From Candidatus Omnitrophota bacterium (GTDB taxonomy: Bacteria; Ratteibacteria; UBA8468; MWAK01), in NCBI GenBank assembly GCA_026387085.1, contig JAPLMK010000042.1, forward strand, positions 1-25,210: a stretch of DNA of 25,210 nt. The letters run 5' to 3'. Made by a program: the position numbers and the translations under genes. Each line of letters starts with the position of its first letter. The first letter of the stretch is position 1. The notes below the pieces were generated by a model, which was not told the DNA's origin, made no database searches, and saw nothing but the letters and a program-made list of their open reading frames with translations. Shown here piece by piece: positions 1-7,496 of this stretch.

Positions 1-1070
1 GTCATTCCCTCGAAAGCATCTACCACGCTCATTATCCGCGCCAGAAGGGGTATTTCCTTCCCGGCAAGATGTTCCGGATAACCTGTCCCGTCATACCGTT
101 CGTGATGATAAAGTATTATCGGCTCTACCTTCTTCAGGAATCCCACCCCGGTTGTGATTTGAATGCCCATGCCGGGGTGTTTCTTTATCTCTTCGTATTC
201 CGCCGGCGATAACGGACCCGGCTTGAAAAGTATCTTTTCGTCCACGCCAATCTTCCCGATATCATGGAGAATTGCGCCGAACTTCAGTATTTCTATCTCC
301 TCCTCAGGAAGATTCATTTCCTCCCCGATTAAAACAGCGTAGCCGATTGATTTTTCCAGGTGCCCTTTAATTTCCGGCTCCTTGGTCTCCACCGCTTGCG
401 CCAGGGCCGTAACCGTTTCCAGGTAATTCTGCTGTAAATTCGCCTTAAGTAAGATAATGCTATTCAACCGCTCCCGGAGAGACCGAATTAATCGTGATGT
501 CGGATAAACCGAAAGCCAGAGAACTCCAGCCAGGGCAAGCAGCAGGAAAAAAGCGCGTTCACCGACGGAACGAGTCATCAAAAAAGACGGATTAAGCCGC
601 CAGTGCGTCTCAAGATAGAGTAAAACGCCGAAACACAAAATAGTCAGCAGAACATAGGAATAATTCCGTACCGTCGGAAATAATACCAGCGTGGCGGAAA
701 GAGCGGGGAAAACCAGCAGAACGAAAAAAGGAGATTCGATTCCTCCGGTAAAATGGAAGAAGAGCAGGTAATAAAATATGTCAAAGTAAATCTGAAAACT
801 TAAAACTTTTTCTAAACGACCTATTTTTTCAGTGGTTCTATTCTTTTTCAGGTCCAGGTGCAGGGCCAGGTTAAAAAGCAGAGTAAGAAAAAAAAGAACG
901 AACAACGGAAAAGGAGACGGACCGGTTCTCTGGGAGAAAAAAGAATAGAGGAAGATAATAAACACCAGAACAACACTGCTCCACCGCAGCCGGATCAGAA
1001 GACTGATCTGCTCCAAACGACTTTCCGGCAAGTTCCGTGGAGTAATATCGTCAATTTTCTCCTTCTTCAT
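1..1070 (-). CDS. Membrane-anchored HD-GYP domain protein (putative c-di-GMP phosphodiesterase), C-terminus cut by window edge
   Basis: The reading frame is open from the ATG at 1070 to the window edge (356 codons visible). The first ~215 residues hold about six hydrophobic segments, with a short FTGGIESP stretch resembling the quinone-sensing loop region of RegB-type sensor membrane domains. An HD-GYP domain follows: a KGH helix near residue 237, LHDIGKIG with the metal-binding HD pair near residue 270, and HHERYDGTGYP, which matches the family signature HHExxDGxGYP, near residue 320. The visible end reads RIMSVVDAFEGM, the usual post-GYP helix, so most of the domain is present. HD-GYP proteins hydrolyse c-di-GMP to pGpG or GMP. 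The start overlaps the stop of the upstream pilin in an ATGA arrangement (1067-1070), so the two are probably translationally coupled. Activity and any sensor function are inferred. Confidence 0.88.
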   Translation of the reverse strand, partial: MKKEKIDDITPRNLPESRLEQISLLIRLRWSSVVLVFIIFLYSFFSQRTGPSPFPLFVLFFLTLLFNLALHLDLKKNRTTEKIGRLEKVLSFQIYFDIFYYLLFFHFTGGIESPFFVLLVFPALSATLVLFPTVRNYSYVLLTILCFGVLLYLETHWRLNPSFLMTRSVGERAFFLLLALAGVLWLSVYPTSRLIRSLRERLNSIILLKANLQQNYLETVTALAQAVETKEPEIKGHLEKSIGYAVLIGEEMNLPEEEIEILKFGAILHDIGKIGVDEKILFKPGPLSPAEYEEIKKHPGMGIQITTGVGFLKKVEPIILYHHERYDGTGYPEHLAGKEIPLLARIMSVVDAFEGM

Positions 1071-1594
1071 TTCTTACGAGTAGCGAGGGGCGGCACAGAA
1101 CTCCACGCCTGGTGACCGTCCGCGTAAAGAATATTGTACCCTCCCGAATGAGAAGATATCCGCTCATCCAAGGCGGTAATGTCTGTCATCATCCAGGTTG
1201 TAGCCGGATCGCTTACTTGCGCCGGATTTTTACCGCTTAATTCATCGTTCCACAGATAACTTAAACCCTTACCCATAAGCGCCGGAGGCGAAGACCGGCA
1301 CGTAAATATACTCCCGGGCAATCCATACGGTGCCATGATTTTTACTATGCTGCGCCTGTCTTTAAGGGGCTCTTCCGGATAAAACTTTGCATTCGGATAG
1401 GCGTCATTATCGGCCACAAAACATTCAATTGCCGTCCCGATCATTCGTAAATTAGAAAGGCACTCCATCTGCAATGCCTTGTTTTTGACCCCGACATAAC
1501 CGGAAACCGGGATGCTGGAAAGCAGGCTGGTTACCAAGAGTAATTCCGTAACGGTGAAACCGCGGGTATTTTTTAAAAACCGGGGAATAAACAT
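1067..1594 (-). CDS. Type II secretion/type IV pilin-like protein with C-terminal H-X9-DG motif
   Basis: This 175-residue protein has a class III prepilin leader. The basic stretch MFIPRFLKNTRG precedes FTVTELLLV, so cleavage after Gly would leave Phe at +1 and Glu at +5, followed by a hydrophobic helix. The C-terminal part carries HSGGYNILYADG, an exact H-x9-D-G motif typical of DUF1559-like pseudopilins common in Planctomycetes and relatives. The frame is open further upstream to 1786, but that part overlaps pdxA. The start at 1594 is chosen because of the Shine-Dalgarno at 1599-1604 and the leader sequence. It lies 10 bases after pdxA and overlaps the HD-GYP start by four bases. It is probably an extracytoplasmic fibre subunit or an assembly component of the secretion machine encoded upstream. 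Its specific role is unknown. Confidence 0.85.
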   Translation of the reverse strand: MFIPRFLKNTRGFTVTELLLVTSLLSSIPVSGYVGVKNKALQMECLSNLRMIGTAIECFVADNDAYPNAKFYPEEPLKDRRSIVKIMAPYGLPGSIFTCRSSPPALMGKGLSYLWNDELSGKNPAQVSDPATTWMMTDITALDERISSHSGGYNILYADGHQAWSSVPPLATRKK

Positions 1595-1598
1595 ATTT

Positions 1599-1604
1599 CT
1601 CCTT
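1599..1604 (-). promoter_or_regulatory. Shine-Dalgarno that fixes the H-X9-DG pilin start
   Basis: On the minus strand the sequence reads AAGGAG with four bases to the ATG at 1592-1594. It straddles the end of pdxA, whose stop codon is 1605-1607. It supports the internal start over the longer open frame that runs into pdxA. Confidence 0.75.
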
Positions 1605-2543
1605 TTAAGAAAGGCGCAGGGCCAGTTTAATGGCTGCTTCCATGCTGCGGCTGTTCGCAATATTTTTGTAAGCAAGATCAAACGCGGTACCGTGGTCCGG
1701 ACTGGTGCGGATAACAGGCAGACCGATTGTAACATTAACTCCCTGATTAAAATAAAGCGCTTTAAACAGCGGCAGCATCTGATCATGATAAGCGGAGACC
1801 ATTAAATGAAATCCTCCCCCGCGGTAAATACGGTAAGCGGAATCCGCCGAAACCGGGCCGGAAACCGCCACGCCCTCTTTTAACAATAATGCGATTGCCG
1901 GCTTAAAAATAGCCGCCTCTTCTTTTCCGAGATAACCTCCTTCACCGGCGTGAGGATTCAAACCGCAAACCAGGATTTTGGGATTTCTGAGTCCCAGCCC
2001 TGATTTTAAAAAACGGTCCGCAAGACGCACTTTGCGGAAAATCAGGTCCGCGGTTATTTCTTCAGAAACTCCGGACAGAGGCAGATGGGTGGTTAGCAGC
2101 AAAAGTCGGAATCTTCCGGCGGAAAAGAGCATTCCGTAATCAACAGCGCCGAATTTTTCTGCCAGAACCTCGGTGTGGCCGCGAAATTTAAAACCGGCCA
2201 GATTAATCGCTTCTTTGGAAACCGGAGCGGTAACCAACGCCTTGATTTTACCTTTTTCCAGAAAAGAAATTGCATCCGAAAAATATCGGTAAGCGGCCTT
2301 TCCGGTTAACGAACTCACCTTTCCTTTGGTAAATGACTGATTATTAATTATTCCGGAGCTAACAACGGTAACACCCTCCGGCACCGGTAATCCGGTACGC
2401 TTCAAAACCGGTTCATCTCCAAAAAGAACGAATTTTATCTCCGGGCCGGTTTTAATCCCGGCCAGCGCCTTCAGGGTAATTTCCGGACCGATTCCGGCTG
2501 GGTCACCGATGGTAACACCTAATACCAATTTGCCTTCATTCAT
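1605..2543 (-). CDS. pdxA: 4-hydroxythreonine-4-phosphate dehydrogenase
   Basis: PdxA oxidises 4-phosphohydroxy-L-threonine with NAD to the unstable amino-ketone used by PdxJ in the DXP-dependent pathway to pyridoxal phosphate. The 312-residue protein has the family's usual length. Motifs visible are GDPAGIGPE near residue 13, TAPVSKEAI near 105, GHTE near 122, and the three metal-binding histidines His153 (TTHLPL), His198 (NPHAGEGG) and His253 (SAYHDQ). The C-terminal signature IRTSPDHGTAFDLA is also present. The ATG has no clear Shine-Dalgarno, and a hairpin-bearing repeat lies immediately upstream. It sits between two foldase genes and a pilin gene, which gives no metabolic context, so it is probably a housekeeping gene carried in a long transcript. 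Confidence 0.96.
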   Translation of the reverse strand: MNEGKLVLGVTIGDPAGIGPEITLKALAGIKTGPEIKFVLFGDEPVLKRTGLPVPEGVTVVSSGIINNQSFTKGKVSSLTGKAAYRYFSDAISFLEKGKIKALVTAPVSKEAINLAGFKFRGHTEVLAEKFGAVDYGMLFSAGRFRLLLLTTHLPLSGVSEEITADLIFRKVRLADRFLKSGLGLRNPKILVCGLNPHAGEGGYLGKEEAAIFKPAIALLLKEGVAVSGPVSADSAYRIYRGGGFHLMVSAYHDQMLPLFKALYFNQGVNVTIGLPVIRTSPDHGTAFDLAYKNIANSRSMEAAIKLALRLS

Positions 2544-2544
2544 A

Positions 2545-2640
2545 TAGCTTCGTTGGCTTCGTCGTCAGCTTCCTCGGCGTACTTCCATGTACGCCTTCTT
2601 TGCTGCCTTCTCGCCGCCTTGCTCTATTTTTGAATGCGAA
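2545..2640 (-). repeat. Palindromic intergenic repeat-like element upstream of pdxA
   Basis: The spacer between the SurA-like gene (stop at 2656-2658) and pdxA (ATG at 2541-2543) is unlike coding sequence on either side. It centres on a perfect inverted repeat: GGCGTAC at 2576-2582 and GTACGCC at 2589-2595 with a six-base loop. Pyrimidine-rich CTTC/GCC-type repeats flank it on the plus strand. The form resembles bacterial REP-like dispersed elements. No second copy occurs in this window, so the repeat status is an inference from its form. Confidence 0.5.
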
Positions 2641-2655
2641 TTGGACGAAAAGGTT

Positions 2656-3492
2656 CTATTTTGCTTCGTCAAGGTAATATTTTATTTCCGTTTTATTCCG
2701 TAAACCTTTTATCAGCTCCTGGTAAGCCGCGGTGTATTTTTCGCGAAACAGGCGCTGTTTTGCCTTCAGGACTAAAGAAGACGGGTTAAAATTATCCGGT
2801 TGTTTTATTTCCGTAATCTGAAAGATGGAATAAGCATCCTTGAAAAAAATAATCCACGAAAAATCACCAATCTTTAAACCAATTACGGCCGCCTGAATTT
2901 GTTCGGAAAGTTCCGGGAAAGAAATAAAACCAAGGTCTTTCATTTTTTCTTCAATATCGGAATGTTTTTCCGGAATCTCTGCCCGGGTAGCAAAAACTGC
3001 CTCCGAAAGACGGAAATCGCTTTCGAGCCGCGTTAATTCATCGCGGTATTTCTGCAAATAAGCCTCTAATTCCTGCGGATTAATTTTGATTTTAGCGGAA
3101 ATTTCGGCTTGAATAAACTGCTGCACCATAATCTGCCGTTCGATACGACGGCGCAGGGCAGTCGGAGTCAGCGATTCATCCTTAAGGCGCTGATAAAAAC
3201 GGACCGGGTCCGGAAAAAGACGCATAATCCGACCGTACTCACCGTCGATATCACTTTGGGAAACCTTCATTTTTTTTTCCCGGGCTTCCAAAAAAATCAG
3301 GCGTTCTTCAACCAATCTTTCCACAACCGCTTTCCCGGATTCGCCGGGCTGAATAACATCCTGAAGGTCGGATGAGGTTATCGCCTCATTGCCCACCCGG
3401 GCTAGGAGCGTAATTTCGGACCGGCAAAGAACCGGGAAAAATAAACAAAAAACAAGCAGCGCCGGATATGTTTTAAAACTCCATTTTTTCAA
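2656..3492 (-). CDS. SurA-like periplasmic peptidyl-prolyl isomerase/chaperone
   Basis: This 278-residue protein starts with a Sec signal peptide: a basic KKW start, a hydrophobic ALLVFCLFFPVL core and probable cleavage near CRS. A SurA N-terminal chaperone-like helical region follows (RVGNEAITSSDLQ, VVERLVEERLIFLEA), then a degenerate parvulin region (about residues 150-240: LSEAVFATRAEI, FPELSEQIQAAVIGLKIGD). No canonical parvulin motifs are obvious, so chaperone activity is more likely than isomerase activity. The start used is TTG at 3490-3492. It overlaps the upstream foldase gene by 20 bases in another frame, and the signal peptide supports it, but the Shine-Dalgarno is weak (a G-rich stretch). 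The role is probably folding of exported or outer-membrane proteins. Assignment to surA proper is not secure. Confidence 0.82.
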   Translation of the reverse strand: MKKWSFKTYPALLVFCLFFPVLCRSEITLLARVGNEAITSSDLQDVIQPGESGKAVVERLVEERLIFLEAREKKMKVSQSDIDGEYGRIMRLFPDPVRFYQRLKDESLTPTALRRRIERQIMVQQFIQAEISAKIKINPQELEAYLQKYRDELTRLESDFRLSEAVFATRAEIPEKHSDIEEKMKDLGFISFPELSEQIQAAVIGLKIGDFSWIIFFKDAYSIFQITEIKQPDNFNPSSLVLKAKQRLFREKYTAAYQELIKGLRNKTEIKYYLDEAK

Positions 3493-4375
3493 GGTTGGCC
3501 CCCATCATCTTAATTTTTGATTTTGCCCTCAAACGGACCAGAGAATCCTTAAAATTATTTTCTCCGGATTTACTCTGCATGATTTTCTTAAGCAGCGGGA
3601 TAGATTCTTCATAGCTTAACTGGCGGCTGGGAATATTCTGCCCGGCTAACAAAAGATAATATCCGGTTTCGGTCTGGATGGGTGCGCTGATTTGCCCCGG
3701 TGACATTCCGAAAGCGATCCGGGCCAATTGTTCCGGTAATTTGCCTTCACGCACGAAACCAAGATTTCCGCCCCGGCCCTTGCTGGGCGCCTCGGAATAC
3801 TTCCGGGCCAGATCTTCAAAATTTTCTCCTTTACGGTAGCGTTCAATGATGTTTTCGGCAACTTTCCGGTCAGATACTATTATCTCAGACAACTGAACAC
3901 TGGCCGGCTGAACAAAATCCATCGGTTGCGATTTGTAGTATTGACGCATATCCTTCTCCGGAACATTCGGATTATTCAGTATCTCTTTCTGCACGTATTC
4001 CTGAACTAAAAAATCTTTTTTTAATTCTGCCAATCGTGCTTCAATTTCACGGCTCCGGCCGTAACCGCTGCGCCGGGCCTTCTGGTAAACCAGTTCCCGG
4101 TCAATCAAATCCTGCAAAAATTGGCTGCGGTTACCGGCGACATACGCCTGATAGAACTCCGGAACCGCGGCCATCTGCTTTTTAAAATCGGAAACCCGAA
4201 TCCGGTGCCCGTTAACTACCGCTAAAGTCAGGTCCTTGCTGCGCTTTTCCGTTATTATTTTAGCGATTACGCCCAGAAGCGCGAGCGCAACCAGAACTAA
4301 AGCCACAATCAAGAGCAACCGTCGTTTCTGACGCCACCATCCCTTTAACTGTTTGAAACTAATTTCAATCTTCAT
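3473..4375 (-). CDS. Membrane-anchored PpiC/SurA-type peptidyl-prolyl cis-trans isomerase
   Basis: The 300-residue protein has one N-terminal membrane segment (about residues 19-41), preceded by the basic stretch RQKRR, so the bulk should face the periplasm. A SurA_N-like helical region covers about 48-150 (VVNGHRIRVSDFKKQM, LQDLIDRELVYQKA). A parvulin (rotamase) domain covers about 158-250, with QLSEIIV, FEDLARKYSEAPSKGRGGNLGF and AFGMSPGQIS as characteristic blocks. A strong Shine-Dalgarno, AAAGGAG, lies five bases before the ATG at 4373-4375. Its end overlaps the next foldase gene by 20 bases, indicating co-translation. A long hairpin element separates it from gspK. Family placement is firm, but the client proteins are unknown. 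Confidence 0.9.
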   Translation of the reverse strand: MKIEISFKQLKGWWRQKRRLLLIVALVLVALALLGVIAKIITEKRSKDLTLAVVNGHRIRVSDFKKQMAAVPEFYQAYVAGNRSQFLQDLIDRELVYQKARRSGYGRSREIEARLAELKKDFLVQEYVQKEILNNPNVPEKDMRQYYKSQPMDFVQPASVQLSEIIVSDRKVAENIIERYRKGENFEDLARKYSEAPSKGRGGNLGFVREGKLPEQLARIAFGMSPGQISAPIQTETGYYLLLAGQNIPSRQLSYEESIPLLKKIMQSKSGENNFKDSLVRLRAKSKIKMMGANLEKMEF

Positions 4376-4458
4376 TTTTCTCCTTTAAAAAGCGGTCAAA
4401 AAGGATCGTACCACCTCTGTGTGTTTGTAGTATGTACTTGTTTTTCTTCGCCCAGTGA

Positions 4459-4657
4459 GGATGTCTGCTTCGCAGAACTTAGCGTAGAGACGGAAACAAG
4501 ACAAGCAATACGGAGGTTTGAGTAGCCGGGGTCCGCCTGTTTTTTAGGCGGAAACACGGAACGGGTGCCCTTTCCAAAGCTCTGGAAAGGGGGCGCTCTC
4601 AAGCCGGAGTTGCGTAGTCTTGTCCGGCTCGCAGGTTGTTCAGCGAACCAGGCATCC
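4459..4657 (-). repeat. Long-hairpin element, copy A (candidate structured RNA/repeat)
   Basis: The 199-base element is an imperfect hairpin with bulges and side hairpins. Outer arms 4459-4478 and 4638-4657 can form 17 Watson-Crick pairs plus one G-U out of 20. Further in, 4515-4522 pairs with 4598-4605. An apical hairpin has TCCGCCT (4532-4538) opposite AGGCGGA (4546-4552). An extra hairpin, CCCTTTCCA/TGGAAAGGG (4568-4576 and 4583-4591), is absent from copy B. Shared blocks with copy B include AACTTAGCGTAGA, AACAAGACAAG, CCGGGGTCCGCCTGTTTT and GTTGCGTAGTCTTGTCCGG. It begins four bases after the gspK stop in the direction of transcription. A small open frame across it (4396-4602) has no recognisable protein. 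Confidence 0.75.
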
Positions 4658-4660
4658 GAA

Positions 4661-6748
4661 CTATTCTATTTTCCAGGAAAGAAACTTCCGGTGTTTGCGG
4701 CCCCGATCATAAATCGCGGTAATCTTCTTTTCCGCCTGGACCTCTTTCTCTTCTATTTTACCATTTCCGTTAAAATCTTCAACTGTCTGACCGGTAACCG
4801 TAACGCGAAAAACATTGCTGCGTACCGTAATCAGGTTGCTGATGCGACGGTAAGCCAGCTCCCGTTCATCATCCTCATCAATAAAACCGTCGTTATCGTC
4901 ATCTTTAAGGTTATAGCCCCATAAAAAATTCAATTTTGGAGCTACCGCGCCGATTTCCGAATAAGGCCGCCCGGCAATAATTTTTCCGGCTTCTGCTATC
5001 CCGATAAACGGCAGGGCGGTCAAGACCGGAAGCGGCGCGGTATTAATGTTAATTCGGCCCGGTACCGGTAACTCTGTCGGATCGGAAACCGTAAAAATAT
5101 CCTGAGTTTTAAGATCAAAATTGCCCTCCCGCCAGAGATTAATTGTTCGCCACTCCCGCATCTGGTGAATGTTTCCTAATTCCCCAACCTGGCTGAACGG
5201 CTTATTTTTAATCAGAAAATGGCCGGACCAATTCAGCCGGTTTACCTCCAGGCCTATCTCCGGCAGAAAAAGCGCATTCTGTTTGCCGGGAGAAGCCGGA
5301 CCCGGAAACCAGTCAAAAAGACCGCCCATCCTGGGGTCATTCTTCTGTTTAGTCGCTTTTCCATAAAAATCCGGACCATAATTTGTCGCCTCAATCGTGT
5401 TGCCTTTTTCATCAAATAAAGACAATTCCGAGCCCAGGATGGGAAGACCTATAAATTCTTCGTACTGGTCGCAGCCCTTGGGCGTAGAATCAAGGACCGG
5501 AATAATTACTACCTCCGGCGGCCAGGTGGCAAAATTAATCGATATCCAAAAAGCAAGACGGTCGCCGATGGTGTAATAGCCGCCACCGGGAATTTGGGCG
5601 TCCTTTTTGAGCGTGACCGAAAAGAAATTACCGATATCAATCTTCCAGCCGCCAATCAAAATGGATTGGGAGTACGGATTGAACAATTCCAGGAACTCAC
5701 CCTTACTCCACCAAAAAGTGAGCACGGTTGCGTTCCATTTTTCTTCCAGATCCGGAGCCGCTTCCATTTCATTAAAATACGGCGTTTTTTCCAATCCGTA
5801 ATATATGTTACCCTTTGAATCCACGTCTTTGCTAGGCAGGGAATCACTGTCCTGGTAATCCCTGATATTTACCGCCATCTGGCAGACCTGGGATTCATTA
5901 GTAAAACCAGAACGCCGCAAACCTTCTTTAATCCCGATGATTGATGCCTGGTTAAGATTCAGGCGCGGTTCACCGTTGAAATCTAAATTTTTATCGTACG
6001 AAAAAATGGCAATCAAATTTTTTACCTTTTCGTATATTTCCGGTCCGACACCGGAAACCTCCTTAAAATCTTCCGGGGACAAAAAGGGGCGGTCATCACC
6101 GCGTGGTTTAGCGTCCGTAAATTCATCCGGCTCATTAACCCCTTCACCCGGCTCATCGATAAATCCATCGCCGTCATTATCGATTCCGTCAACCACCAGG
6201 GAAAAATTATCCAAGTCATCGTCGCTACCGCCGCCCGGCAAACCATTAGCGCCGTAACGCTCCAAACAGGTTTTTCGGGCTATTTCCGGATTGATGCCCG
6301 GTAAAGCAAGCAAACTTATTTCGTTTACTTTCCAACCTTCGCCGATACCCTGATATCCGTTTCGGGAAATGTTTCCGGCCGCGTTAAGGTTAATCTTGGC
6401 GGATTCATCTTCAACCAGAACGGCATACCTTCCGATTATCCGGTCTCCTTTTTTAACTAAAAGCCAACGACTATCAGCCAGTCGGTCGGCATCGTTATCA
6501 ACCTCATCCCCGATAAAATCACCGTGCCATAATTCACCGTAATGGTCAATGCTCTGGTCGTCGCTCTTCAAACGCAAAACCGCTTCGGCCACACCGGTTT
6601 CGGCCATCTCCTTTGCTTTCACTTCCTGAAGGTTGAACGTGGCAATTTTGGCTCCGGTTCTTCCCAGCATCAAATAGGTTACGGTAGCAATCAAAAAAAG
6701 CGCCAGTAAACCGATTACCAGAATAAGCACATCACCTTTTTTGTTCAT
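4661..6748 (-). CDS. GspK-like minor pseudopilin with inserted lamin-tail domain
   Basis: The 695-residue protein is about twice the usual GspK length. A prepilin-type leader, MNKKG, precedes a hydrophobic helix without Glu at +5, which is normal for GspK. GspK-like blocks follow: EMAETGVAEA near 47-56, INLNAAGN near 119, and a SGVGPEIYEKV helix-hairpin-helix-like stretch near 232. The C-terminal RININTAPLPVLTALP near 565 is typical of GspK. Acidic Asp-rich loops near 188-200, 616-626 and 658-668 look like calcium-binding sites. Residues about 345-492 resemble a lamin-tail domain (FLELFNPYS, GGWKIDIGN, IPGGGYYTIGD, LSLFDEKGN, ASPGKQN). In the T2SS, GspK sits at the pseudopilus tip with GspI and GspJ. 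It follows gspJ by 24 bases with no clear Shine-Dalgarno. Confidence 0.87.
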   Translation of the reverse strand: MNKKGDVLILVIGLLALFLIATVTYLMLGRTGAKIATFNLQEVKAKEMAETGVAEAVLRLKSDDQSIDHYGELWHGDFIGDEVDNDADRLADSRWLLVKKGDRIIGRYAVLVEDESAKINLNAAGNISRNGYQGIGEGWKVNEISLLALPGINPEIARKTCLERYGANGLPGGGSDDDLDNFSLVVDGIDNDGDGFIDEPGEGVNEPDEFTDAKPRGDDRPFLSPEDFKEVSGVGPEIYEKVKNLIAIFSYDKNLDFNGEPRLNLNQASIIGIKEGLRRSGFTNESQVCQMAVNIRDYQDSDSLPSKDVDSKGNIYYGLEKTPYFNEMEAAPDLEEKWNATVLTFWWSKGEFLELFNPYSQSILIGGWKIDIGNFFSVTLKKDAQIPGGGYYTIGDRLAFWISINFATWPPEVVIIPVLDSTPKGCDQYEEFIGLPILGSELSLFDEKGNTIEATNYGPDFYGKATKQKNDPRMGGLFDWFPGPASPGKQNALFLPEIGLEVNRLNWSGHFLIKNKPFSQVGELGNIHQMREWRTINLWREGNFDLKTQDIFTVSDPTELPVPGRININTAPLPVLTALPFIGIAEAGKIIAGRPYSEIGAVAPKLNFLWGYNLKDDDNDGFIDEDDERELAYRRISNLITVRSNVFRVTVTGQTVEDFNGNGKIEEKEVQAEKKITAIYDRGRKHRKFLSWKIE

Positions 6749-6772
6749 AAATCAATCGGACGCAAACAAAAA

Positions 6773-7492
6773 TCAGTTGTTTTTAATTTCAAAAACAGCA
6801 TGATAATCACGACAAAAAATCCGGCCTTCGTCGGACTTCTGACCGGACAATTGAAAATCAAGAAAAACCGCTTTCGGAAGCGAATCTTCCTCCGGGCCGT
6901 CTTTACTGCTGTTCCAGGTTAAGCGACATTCTTTTCCGTCAAAATAAGAGAATTTGAATTTCGTCACCCCGCCGGAAAGCGGTTGACTTCCGGTTTTACC
7001 GGAACCGGAAAAAATTCTCCGGCCGTTTCCTGCTCTTTCCTCAAAAACGTATACCGTTCCCTCTTTTTCCTTCCAAAAAATATCAATCCGGGCAAAATCG
7101 GTTTTTTTCCGATCTTCCGAAAGCAAGGCGCAAAAAGAGATACGGTCCGGATATCCGGAAAATTCCAATCGTTCCTCATCACCGCTATCTGTCAAAACAG
7201 CCCCGGGTATAATCCGGTTTAAGAAAGCGATCAGGTTGCGGGCTTCAGTTTGGATGGCTACTTCCGATTCACCCCGGAACCAACTCCGATTGGCCGTTTG
7301 TAAAAGCAGCAGACTTCCGCCTAAAATAACCAAGAGCAGGAAGAGAGCAATAAGCAACTCCAGCAGGCTGAACCCCCGCTTAAAATCCCTGTTTATTACA
7401 CGCAGGGGCAGGCATGAGGGGGCAGGCCCGGATTTTAATTTAGCCATACAAAAGACATTAAAGGATAAAAAAACCGGCGGCGATTTTCGCAT
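6773..7492 (-). CDS. GspJ-like minor pseudopilin
   Basis: The class III prepilin motif KRGFSLLELLIALFLL has Glu at +5, followed by a helix (GGSLLLLQTANRSWFRG) and a globular C-terminal part rich in beta-type sequence, as in GspJ/PilW proteins. Start choice is uncertain. ATG 7492 lies four bases after the gspI stop and suggests coupling, but it gives an unusually long ~40-residue leader. ATG 7447 shortens the leader, and neither has a clear Shine-Dalgarno. The open frame extends to 7819 but overlaps gspI. The family assignment rests mainly on its place between gspI and gspK and on the pilin helix, because the C-terminal domains of these proteins are poorly conserved. Confidence 0.8.
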   Translation of the reverse strand: MRKSPPVFLSFNVFCMAKLKSGPAPSCLPLRVINRDFKRGFSLLELLIALFLLLVILGGSLLLLQTANRSWFRGESEVAIQTEARNLIAFLNRIIPGAVLTDSGDEERLEFSGYPDRISFCALLSEDRKKTDFARIDIFWKEKEGTVYVFEERAGNGRRIFSGSGKTGSQPLSGGVTKFKFSYFDGKECRLTWNSSKDGPEEDSLPKAVFLDFQLSGQKSDEGRIFCRDYHAVFEIKNN

Positions 7493-7496
7493 CCAG

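Noticed and set aside
4396..4602. Short minus-strand open frame across long-hairpin copy A
   Set aside because: It lies almost wholly inside the hairpin element. The translation follows the repeat sequence and has no protein-like features, and copy B does not preserve it.
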